Source: Couchioplanes caeruleus (GTDB taxonomy: Bacteria > Actinomycetota > Actinomycetes > Mycobacteriales > Micromonosporaceae). From it: 64,000 bases of DNA. Each line of letters opens with the position of its first letter. Position 1 is the stretch's first letter. Below the pieces are notes generated by a model. The model was not told the DNA's origin and ran no database searches. It saw only the letters and a list, made by a program, of their open reading frames with translations. Positions 54,511 through 61,936 of the stretch are shown here, in pieces. The stretch covers positions 2,356,001 through 2,420,000 of the forward strand of contig NZ_RJKL01000001.1 in the NCBI RefSeq assembly GCF_003751945.1, in the 5' to 3' direction. The translations under genes were made by a program, and so were the position numbers.

Positions 54511-55935
54511 TCAGACGTTGTAGTACATCTCGAACTCGTGCGGGGTCGGGCGCAGGCGGACCGGGTCGATCTCGTTGGCGCGCTTCCAGTCGATCCACGT
54601 CGAGATCAGGTCGTCGGTGAAGACGCCGCCTGCGGTGAGGAACTCGTGGTCCGATTCGAGGCTGTTCAGGACCGCGTCCAGCGAGGCCGGGACCTGCTTG
54701 ACGCTGCCCCACTCCTCCGGCGGAAGGTCGTAGAGGTCCTTGTCGATCGGGGCCGGCGGCTCGATCTTGTTCTTGATGCCGTCGAGGCCCGCCATCATCT
54801 GGGCCGAGAACGACAGGTACGGGTTCGAGGACGGGTCCGGCACGCGGAACTCGACGCGCTTGGCCTTGGGGTTGCTGCCGGTCACCGGGATGCGGGTGCA
54901 GGCGGAGCGGTTGCGCTGCGAGTACACCAGGTTGACCGGGGCCTCGAAGCCGGGCACCAGGCGACGGTACGAGTTGACCGTCGGGTTGGTGAACGCCAGC
55001 AGCGACGGCGCGTGGTGCAGCAGGCCGCCGATGTACCAGCGGGCCGTGTCGGACAGGCCCGCGTAGCCGGTCTCGTCGTAGAACAGCGGCTCGCCGCCGA
55101 GCCAGAGGCTCTGGTGGGTGTGCATGCCGGAGCCGTTGTCGCCGAAGAGCGGCTTGGGCATGAACGTGACGGTCTTGCCGTGCTCCCAGGCCGTGTTCTT
55201 GATGATGTACTTGAACATCTGCATCTGGTCGCCGGCGTGCAGCAGCGTCGAGAACCTGTAGTTGATCTCGGCCTGGCCCGCGGTGCCGACCTCGTGGTGC
55301 GAGCGCTCCACGGTGAAGCCGACGTCGATGAGGCGGCGGACCATGGCGTCGCGCAGGTCGGAGTAGTGGTCGACCGGCGCCACCGGGAAGTAGCCGCCCT
55401 TGTACGCGGTCTTGTAGCCGCGGTTGCCGCCCTCCTCCTCGCGGCCGGAGTTCCAGGCACCCTCGATCGAGTCGATGTGGTAGAAGGACTCGTGGGCTGA
55501 CGTGGAGTGGCGGATCGAGTCGAAGATGTAGAACTCGGCCTCGGCACCGAAGTACGCCGTGTCGGCGATGCCGCTGGACGCCAGGTAGGTCTCGGCCTTC
55601 TTCGCCACGTTGCGCGGGTCACGCGAGTAGGGCTCGCGGGTGAACGGGTCGTGGATGAAGAAGTTCAGCGCCAGGGTCTTCTGGATGCGGAACGGGTCGA
55701 TGAAGGCCGTGGTCACGTCCGGCAGCAGCATCATGTCGGACTCGTGGATGGCCTGGAACCCGCGGATCGACGATCCGTCGAAGGCGAGGCCGTCGGTGAC
55801 GACGCTGTCGTCGAACGACTCCACCGGCATGTTGAAGTGCTGCATCACGCCGGGGAGGTCACAGAACCGTACGTCGACGAACTTGACGTCCTCGTCCTTG
55901 AGGTATCGCAGGAGTTCCTCGGGATTGGCGAACAC
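54511..55935 (-). CDS. glnA: Glutamine synthetase type I
   Basis: 474 residues from GTG 55935, with AGGAGG 4 nt upstream. Makes glutamine from glutamate, ammonia and ATP. Signatures: [35 protein letters not shown] (active-site Glu), the [18 protein letters not shown] loop, [10 protein letters not shown] and the adenylylation site [13 protein letters not shown] with the modified Tyr at about residue 402. The modifying enzyme GlnE is encoded 6 kb downstream in this window. Full length, intact; the integrative element lies directly after it. Confidence 0.97.
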   Translation of the reverse strand: MFANPEELLRYLKDEDVKFVDVRFCDLPGVMQHFNMPVESFDDSVVTDGLAFDGSSIRGFQAIHESDMMLLPDVTTAFIDPFRIQKTLALNFFIHDPFTREPYSRDPRNVAKKAETYLASSGIADTAYFGAEAEFYIFDSIRHSTSAHESFYHIDSIEGAWNSGREEEGGNRGYKTAYKGGYFPVAPVDHYSDLRDAMVRRLIDVGFTVERSHHEVGTAGQAEINYRFSTLLHAGDQMQMFKYIIKNTAWEHGKTVTFMPKPLFGDNGSGMHTHQSLWLGGEPLFYDETGYAGLSDTARWYIGGLLHHAPSLLAFTNPTVNSYRRLVPGFEAPVNLVYSQRNRSACTRIPVTGSNPKAKRVEFRVPDPSSNPYLSFSAQMMAGLDGIKNKIEPPAPIDKDLYDLPPEEWGSVKQVPASLDAVLNSLESDHEFLTAGGVFTDDLISTWIDWKRANEIDPVRLRPTPHEFEMYYNV

Positions 55936-56141
55936 ACGTCCTCCTGGCACAGATTTTCGAACCGGGGCGGCGTGGGCCGCCTCGTGGCTAGGCTGGTCGC
56001 GACGCTATGGGCCGAGGGTTGCCCGGGCGTATCCCTATTGTTTCCGCCGTGTTACGGAGCCTGTTGTCATGGTTTCGGCGTGCTCGCGACCCTCGAGGAC
56101 CCTAACCCCGGTCCCCCGCCGACGGGTACGGATGGCCCGAT

Positions 56142-56147
56142 TACCCT
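56142..56147 (+). promoter_or_regulatory. -10 box, leaderless promoter of the RDD gene
   Basis: TACCCT followed by 8 nt and the GTG at 56156. Confidence 0.42.
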
Positions 56148-56155
56148 GATCCACC

Positions 56156-56539
56156 GTGCCGACACCCGCGAAAGAGACATCCGAGCCGGCGGAGTTCGGC
56201 CGGCGGTTCGCCGCGCTGGTCATCGACTGGGCGCTGTGCCTGATGGTGGGCGCCTTCTACGCCGATCCGCGGGTGGTGGCGTGGCCGCCTGTGCTCGTAC
56301 TCGTCGTACTGAACGCTCTGCTCGTCGGTCTCTTCGGACAGACGCCGGGCATGGCGCTGGCCCGCATCCGCTGTGTGTCGTTCGCCGACGGCGGGGCGAT
56401 CGGCATGGGTAGGGGCCTGATCCGCGGTCTGCTACTGGTCCTGCTGATCCCGGCGGTCATCATGGACGCGGACCGCCGCGGCCTGCACGACCGCGCGGCC
56501 GGCTCGATCGTCGTCAAGCGACCGGCCCCGGTCGTCTGA
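56156..56539 (+). CDS. RDD-family membrane protein
   Basis: 127 residues from GTG 56156. RDD domain: AEFGRRFAALVIDWALCLMV at the first span, GLFGQTPGMALARIRCVSF in the loop and DADRRGLHDRAAGSIVVKR at the end (Arg-Asp-Asp-type polar residues). Three membrane segments. Function unclear in general (ion or amino-acid exchange has been proposed for relatives). A gene of this type next to glnA is a regular actinobacterial arrangement. Its 3' 108 nt overlap the convergent GT87 gene. Confidence 0.9.
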   Translation: MPTPAKETSEPAEFGRRFAALVIDWALCLMVGAFYADPRVVAWPPVLVLVVLNALLVGLFGQTPGMALARIRCVSFADGGAIGMGRGLIRGLLLVLLIPAVIMDADRRGLHDRAAGSIVVKRPAPVV

Positions 56540-57664
56540 GCGAGGCCCGTCCGCGAGCGAGGCGACCGCGGGCAACCAGAGCAACAGCGCGACGCCGAGC
56601 AGCACGTAGAGATTCGCGCCGAGGAAGGCGAGCGGCGGCTTCGGCCCGTTCTCGTACAGGAACGTCACCCGCGTGCAGACCACGACATAGCCGGCGACCG
56701 CCAGCCGGAAGACCCCTTTGTGCGTACGGGCCGTCTCGACGCACCGCACCAGGGCGGGCAGCAGCCAGACCCAGTGGTGCACCCAGGTCACCGGGCTGAT
56801 CAGGCAGCCGACGATGCCGGTCAGGGCCAGCCCGCCGAGCGGGTCGGCGGCGCGTACCCGCCATGCCCACAGCCCGACGGCGGCCAGCACGCCGGCCACC
56901 CAGAGCTGCGACTCGACCGCGTCCACCGGCAGCCGGGCCAGGAAGCCACGCAGCGACTGGTTGGACACGTACTCGAGATTGCCGACGCGGTTGGTGTCCC
57001 AGAGCGCGGAGGTCCAGAACTCGCGCGAGGCGTCCGGCCAGAACGCGGCGGTCACCAGGGTGGTCGTGGCGGCGGCCGCGATCGCGGTGACCGCGGCCCT
57101 CCAGCGCCGGGTGATCAGCAGATACAGGATGAAGATGCCGGGAGTCAGCTTGATCGCGGTCGCGACCCCGATGCCGACGCCGGCCCAGCGCCGTCCCCGC
57201 CCCACGCCGAGCAGCACGTCCCCGGCGACGAGGGCGAGCAGCAGGAGGTTCACCTGACCGAAGCCGAACGTCTCGCGCACCGGCTCGAAGAACAGCGCGA
57301 GGCAGGACGCGACGGCGACCGCGTACCAGGGCGTCCACCCCCGCCGTTCGATGAGCGGGCAGAGAAACCACCACGTGACCAGCACGGTCGTGACGACGGT
57401 GGCGACCGACGCGACGGTGACGATCAGCCACAGCGGCAGCACCGCCATGGGAATCATCACCAGGGCGGCGAACGGAGGGTACGTGAAGCCGTACGGAGTG
57501 CCCTCCTTGAGATAGTCGTAGATCATGCCGCCGTCGCGGAACCAGTAGCGGACCGCACCGGAGTAGACGCCGGAGTCGAAATAGAAGTGGTGGACCGCGG
57601 TCCAGGCGAGAGCGGCGGCAGCGGCCGCGCCCAGGGCGGCGAGGATCACGATCCGGCGGTTCAC
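56432..57664 (-). CDS. GT87 (DUF2029) polyprenol-mannose mannosyltransferase-like
   Basis: 410 residues from GTG 57664, coupled to the upstream gene by GTGA. GT-C fold with about 10 spans; family-typical DSGVYSGAVRYWFRDGG (first-loop Asp), GFTYPPFAALVMIPM, FGFGQVNLLLLALVAGD and SPVTWVHHWVWLLPALV. It uses polyprenyl-phosphate-mannose to build lipoglycans or glycolipids on the outer face. The C-terminal ~36 residues are encoded by the antisense of the RDD gene's end and are unlike the rest. Last gene of the glnE operon. Confidence 0.88.
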   Translation of the reverse strand: MNRRIVILAALGAAAAAALAWTAVHHFYFDSGVYSGAVRYWFRDGGMIYDYLKEGTPYGFTYPPFAALVMIPMAVLPLWLIVTVASVATVVTTVLVTWWFLCPLIERRGWTPWYAVAVASCLALFFEPVRETFGFGQVNLLLLALVAGDVLLGVGRGRRWAGVGIGVATAIKLTPGIFILYLLITRRWRAAVTAIAAAATTTLVTAAFWPDASREFWTSALWDTNRVGNLEYVSNQSLRGFLARLPVDAVESQLWVAGVLAAVGLWAWRVRAADPLGGLALTGIVGCLISPVTWVHHWVWLLPALVRCVETARTHKGVFRLAVAGYVVVCTRVTFLYENGPKPPLAFLGANLYVLLGVALLLWLPAVASLADGPRSDDRGRSLDDDRAGRAVVQAAAVRVHDDRRDQQDQ

Positions 57665-59052
57665 GCGATCACCCTACGAGCCCGCCGCCCGCGTACGGCG
57701 ACCACGGCGAGCGCCACGAGCGCGGCCGTGACCACGAACGCCCCGGGGACGCGGGTGTAGAGCGCCCAGTTGTAGCCGGCCGGGGTGGTGAGCATCGCCG
57801 CGAACGCGCAGAGGCCCAGCGTCCAGCGGTTCTCGGCCCGGGCGGCGGCGAGCACGGCGAGCGGCCACGTCGCGTACCAGGGATGGAAGACGGGGGCGCA
57901 GAGGACCGTCGCGGCGAGCGCGAGGCCGGCGTGGCCCAGGGGATCGCCGCGCCCCCATGCGCGCCACCACAACGCGACGAGGGCGACGGCCAACAGCACC
58001 ACCCCGGCGACGCGGGTCACCGGGACGGCGTCGGCACCGGTGACGGCATCGATGGTCAGGCCCACGGCGGTCGAAGGGGAGGTCCAGGCCACGGTGTCGC
58101 CGCTGCGTGCCAGCCCGGTCACCCATCCGGCGCCGCGTCCCGACACCGCCGAGAGCGCGACCGTGACGAGCAGGGCGCCGCCGCCGATCGCACCGGCCGG
58201 TCGGAGCAGCTCGCGCACCGGTCGACGGCCCGTTCCGGGCAGGGCGGCGAGCACCGCGAAGGGCACCACGACGATCGCCGTCACCTTGACGCCCACCGCC
58301 AGGCCGAGGACGGCGCCGGCGGCGACCAGCCCCGCGAGGGGCGGACGCGCGGCGGCGAGTGCCAGGCCGGCCAGGATCAGGCCGACCATCAGCGCGTCGT
58401 TGTGGGCGCCGGAAACCAGATGGATCAGGATCAGCGGGCACGCCAGTACCGTCCAGACGGCCCGGGCCGGGTCGATGCCACAGCGGCGGGCAACGGCCGG
58501 CACACCCGCCGCGACCAGGGCCACGCCGGCCAGGGCGACGATCCGCAGCCCGGCGACGACCCCGGCGAGCGAGTCGCCGGCCAGAGCGACGACCCAGGAC
58601 GCGAGCAGCAGGAACAGCGGACCGTACGGCGCCGGCGAATCGGCCCACGACGACGCCACGGAGCCGAGCCACGGGCAGCCGAAGCGAGCGACGCCGGCCG
58701 CGTACGGATCCCCGCCGGCGTACTGGACATAGCCCTGGCACGCGTACGAATAGACGTCCGCGCTGCCGAGCGGCAGGAACGGCAGCACCGGCAGGAACCA
58801 CAGTGCGGCGGTCACCAGCGCCCAGCGCGTCGAGGGGACGGTGCGGCGCCCGGTCCACCAGGCGGCGAGGAGCAGTGCCGTGCCCAGGACCCACAGGATC
58901 GGCAGCAGCACCCCGCGCTGCCCGCTGAGCAACGTCACCGGATTGATGCTGGGCGCCCGCGCGAACCCGGAGCCGCCCAGGGAGGCCGTACCCGCGGTGG
59001 CGACGCTGCCGGCGAGCCCGCCCCAGCGCACCAGCCGGGGAGTCACCGTCAC
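57661..59052 (-). CDS. MptB-like alpha-1,6-mannosyltransferase (paralog 2)
   Basis: 463 residues from GTG 59052 (GTGA overlap with the gene before and after). Polytopic GT-C protein with SADVYSYACQGYVQYAGGDP (catalytic-loop Asp), CPWLGSVASSWADSPAPYGP, HLVSGAHNDALMVGL and SPSTAVGLTIDAVTGA. This is the MptB pattern, adding alpha-1,6-mannose to lipoglycan backbones from polyprenyl-phosphate mannose. The upstream neighbour is a clear paralog. Confidence 0.85.
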   Translation of the reverse strand: MTVTPRLVRWGGLAGSVATAGTASLGGSGFARAPSINPVTLLSGQRGVLLPILWVLGTALLLAAWWTGRRTVPSTRWALVTAALWFLPVLPFLPLGSADVYSYACQGYVQYAGGDPYAAGVARFGCPWLGSVASSWADSPAPYGPLFLLLASWVVALAGDSLAGVVAGLRIVALAGVALVAAGVPAVARRCGIDPARAVWTVLACPLILIHLVSGAHNDALMVGLILAGLALAAARPPLAGLVAAGAVLGLAVGVKVTAIVVVPFAVLAALPGTGRRPVRELLRPAGAIGGGALLVTVALSAVSGRGAGWVTGLARSGDTVAWTSPSTAVGLTIDAVTGADAVPVTRVAGVVLLAVALVALWWRAWGRGDPLGHAGLALAATVLCAPVFHPWYATWPLAVLAAARAENRWTLGLCAFAAMLTTPAGYNWALYTRVPGAFVVTAALVALAVVAVRGRRARRVIA

Positions 59053-60479
59053 GCCGAGACCGCCGTCGCCGGTGCGGGCTCGCGCATCCACCTCAGCGAG
59101 CGCCAGGCCACCCAGCCCACCAGGCCGGTGACGAGGAACGCGAGCGGCACCTGCAACGGCTTCCAGGCGCCGTCGCCGTTGGGCAGGATCAGGAACATCG
59201 AGACCACGACGGTGATCTCGAGCCAGCGCGCCCGCACGGCAGTGACCGCCAGCAGTGCCAGCGTCCAGAAGAGGTACCAGGGCTGGGTGATCGGCGCGAG
59301 GAAGATGACGGCCAGGCAGGCCAGCGCGGCACCGTGCAGGGCATCGCCACGCCGGAAGCGCCACCAGAGGACCACGAGAGCGATCAGCAGCATGACCAGG
59401 GCGACCGCACGCACCGCGGGCACGACGTCGAGCCGCACGCCGAACCACTTCGCGACGGCGTTGACCGCGATGCCCACCGCCGTGGACGGCGAGGTCCAGC
59501 TCCGCGACTCCCCCGCCCCGGACAAGGCGACCGCCCAGCCGAAGCCCAGCCCGGAGACGACCGAGAGCGCGACGAGCGTCGCCGCCGCCCCGGCGACCAC
59601 CGCGCCGCCGCGGCGCAGGAAACGCGGCAGTCCCTCGCGGGTCAGCTCCAGTCCGTTCGCGGCGAGCAGCGCGGCGAACGGCAGCACCACGCCGACGGTC
59701 GTCTTGACCGCGATCGCCGCACCGATCAACGCCCCGCCCGCGACCAGCAGCGCCGTGCTCCGCCGGCCGGCCACCAGGGCGAGACCCCCGATCAGCAGCG
59801 CCATCGTGAGCGCGTCGTTGTGGCCGCCGCCGACGACGTGCACCGGCACCAGCGGGCAGCAGAGCACCAGCCACAGGGCCCGCTCCTGCGACGCTCCCGT
59901 ACGCCGGGCCAGCGCCGGGACGACCACGGCCAGCGCCGCGACCGCCAGCACGGCGTACAAGCGGAAGATGCCGAGCGCGACGGCCTGCGAGCCGAAGGAA
60001 GCGGCGACACCGGTCAGCACGATCCAGAGCGGTCCGTACGGCGTCGGCGTGTCCCGCCACACCACCGACACCGACTCGAGCCAGGGGCAGGGCTGCGCGG
60101 AGACGCCGACGACCGACGGGTTGAGCCCGGCGTCGAAGAGCGAGCCCTGGCAGGCGTACGCGTACATGTCCCGGCTGGCCAGGGGCGGCACGAAGAGCAG
60201 CGGCACGATCCACAGCGCCGCCGTGACGAGGATCCACCGCCGCGACACGGTCAGGCGGCGCCCGTACCACCAGGCGGCGCAGAGGGCGACGAGCCCGGCG
60301 ATCCAGAGCGTCATGATGAGTACGCCGTTCGGACCGCGCAGGATGCTCATCACCGAGACCCCGCGCCGGATCCACGTCGGCGCGCCGAACAGCACCGCGT
60401 CGGCGGCCACGCACACCGACCCGGCGAGGCCGAGCCATCTCACCCCGGCCGGACGGCCCAGCCATGCCGGAGCGGTCAC
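59049..60479 (-). CDS. MptB-like alpha-1,6-mannosyltransferase (paralog 1)
   Basis: 476 residues from GTG 60479 (GTGA with the GT39 gene). Same motif order as the next gene: SRDMYAYACQGSLFDAGLNP, CPWLESVSVVWRDTPTPYGP, HVVGGGHNDALTMALLI, SPSTAVGIAVNAVAKWFG, PITQPWYLFWTLALLA. About 12 spans. Likely acts in the same outer-face mannan or lipoglycan route. Confidence 0.85.
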   Translation of the reverse strand: MTAPAWLGRPAGVRWLGLAGSVCVAADAVLFGAPTWIRRGVSVMSILRGPNGVLIMTLWIAGLVALCAAWWYGRRLTVSRRWILVTAALWIVPLLFVPPLASRDMYAYACQGSLFDAGLNPSVVGVSAQPCPWLESVSVVWRDTPTPYGPLWIVLTGVAASFGSQAVALGIFRLYAVLAVAALAVVVPALARRTGASQERALWLVLCCPLVPVHVVGGGHNDALTMALLIGGLALVAGRRSTALLVAGGALIGAAIAVKTTVGVVLPFAALLAANGLELTREGLPRFLRRGGAVVAGAAATLVALSVVSGLGFGWAVALSGAGESRSWTSPSTAVGIAVNAVAKWFGVRLDVVPAVRAVALVMLLIALVVLWWRFRRGDALHGAALACLAVIFLAPITQPWYLFWTLALLAVTAVRARWLEITVVVSMFLILPNGDGAWKPLQVPLAFLVTGLVGWVAWRSLRWMREPAPATAVSA

Positions 60480-61936
60480 GAGTTCGCCCGCAGGATCGGC
60501 ACGCCCTCGACGACCGTGTCGAGGTGGTAGTGGGCGGCCAGGTCGGCGGCGATCCCGCCGCTCGGGTCCACCGCCTCCGGCCGGGTGTCGAGCACGACCA
60601 GCACGGGCCGCTGCGGCGAGGTCAGCATGGCGCGCAGGCGGGGCAGCGCGTCGGAGATCTTGTCGATCGGTTTCCCCCACAGGTACGGATACGGCGACTG
60701 GCGGTCGGCCGCGAAGTAGAGGTACGCCTCCGATTCGAGGACGTAGATGCGGTCGTCGGGGGCGGTGGACGCCCTGATCACGGCCGCGATCCGGTCGTCG
60801 CGCGCGGCCAGCGCGGCGTACGGGATCGTGTCGGCCCGCCGGCCCGGCGACATGGGCACCAGCGCGGCCAGCCAGACCAGGGTCGGCAGGGCGACGACCG
60901 CGGCGAGCGCCCCGCGTCGCCATGCGGATCCGGCGCTCACCACCGCCGCGGCGGCCAGCACCACCAGGGCGGGCAGGAGCTGCACGAAGTAGTGCGGCCA
61001 GTAAGAGCCGCCCAGGTTGACGCCGAGGAGCCCGGCGGCCAGCCAGCCGCCGAGCAGCCAACGGGCGCCCCGGTCGAACGACCGCCACCCGAGCAGCGCG
61101 ACGAGCAGCACCGGGACGATGCCCATGGCGATGTCGCCGGCGTGCCATGCGAGATCCGACCAGCGCGTCGAGGCGTTCGAGCCCGCGCCGCCCATCGCCG
61201 ACAACTGGTAGCCGACCAGCGCGGTCCAGTATCCGGCCCAGCCGGTCGCGAGGCCGTGGACCACCGAGGCGGCCAGCGGAAGCGCCACACCGGCCAGAAA
61301 CACGACGGCGGCTTTCCCACGGCGCAGCAGCCCCACGACGACCATGCCGACGATCACGCCGTCGATGCCGGACTGTTTCATGGTCAGGGCGAGCCCCGCG
61401 GCCAGCCCGGCGGCGGCGAGCATCCACAGCGGCCGGTCACGCCGCCACCAGTAGACGACGAGGGCGACGGCAACCGTCGACGGGACGCCGGCGAGCAGCT
61501 CACCGTTGAGGGTCATGCCCTCGAGATGCGGGGCGAGGCCGGCGACGGCGTAGAGCCAGGCGGCGGCGACGCCCACCGCGCGGTTCACCAGCAGCCAGCC
61601 GATGGCGGCCAGCGCGAGCGTGATGACCGCCCCGGCGACGACCAGACCGGTCCGGATCGCCGGTCCGGAGTCGCCCAACGCCAGCAGCGCGCGGTACGTC
61701 AGCAGCAGTCCCTGCGGGCGGTCCAGCCACGCGGTGTCGTAGAGGCGGTCGCCGCGAGCCCATTGCCGGGCGACGTACGCATAGCCACCCTCGTCGGTCG
61801 ACAGACCGGTGAAGACGAACGGCAGCCGCACCAGCACCGCGACCACGACCGCCGCCGCGACCGGCCACTTCGGGAATCTCGCGCCGTCCACGGTGATCGC
61901 CGGCGTCACCGTGGACGACGCGCGGCCCTCAGGCAT
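60476..61936 (-). CDS. GT39/ArnT-type glycosyltransferase
   Basis: 486 residues from ATG 61936, overlapping the glnE stop by 8 nt. GT-C protein of the dolichyl-phosphate-mannose/ArnT type: the conserved acidic loop STDEGGYAYVARQWARGDRL after span 1, DRPQGLLLTYRALLALG, and a soluble C-terminal domain (DRIYVLESEAYLYFAADRQS). About 10-11 spans. Transfers a sugar from a polyprenyl-phosphate donor; the acceptor is unknown. Second gene of the glnE operon. Confidence 0.88.
   Translation of the reverse strand: MPEGRASSTVTPAITVDGARFPKWPVAAAVVVAVLVRLPFVFTGLSTDEGGYAYVARQWARGDRLYDTAWLDRPQGLLLTYRALLALGDSGPAIRTGLVVAGAVITLALAAIGWLLVNRAVGVAAAWLYAVAGLAPHLEGMTLNGELLAGVPSTVAVALVVYWWRRDRPLWMLAAAGLAAGLALTMKQSGIDGVIVGMVVVGLLRRGKAAVVFLAGVALPLAASVVHGLATGWAGYWTALVGYQLSAMGGAGSNASTRWSDLAWHAGDIAMGIVPVLLVALLGWRSFDRGARWLLGGWLAAGLLGVNLGGSYWPHYFVQLLPALVVLAAAAVVSAGSAWRRGALAAVVALPTLVWLAALVPMSPGRRADTIPYAALAARDDRIAAVIRASTAPDDRIYVLESEAYLYFAADRQSPYPYLWGKPIDKISDALPRLRAMLTSPQRPVLVVLDTRPEAVDPSGGIAADLAAHYHLDTVVEGVPILRANS

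Noticed and set aside
57661..60465. Minus-strand ORF of 934 codons
   Set aside because: Only its last 463 codons are real (the second MptB-like gene). The front part is an out-of-frame reading of the other MptB paralog.
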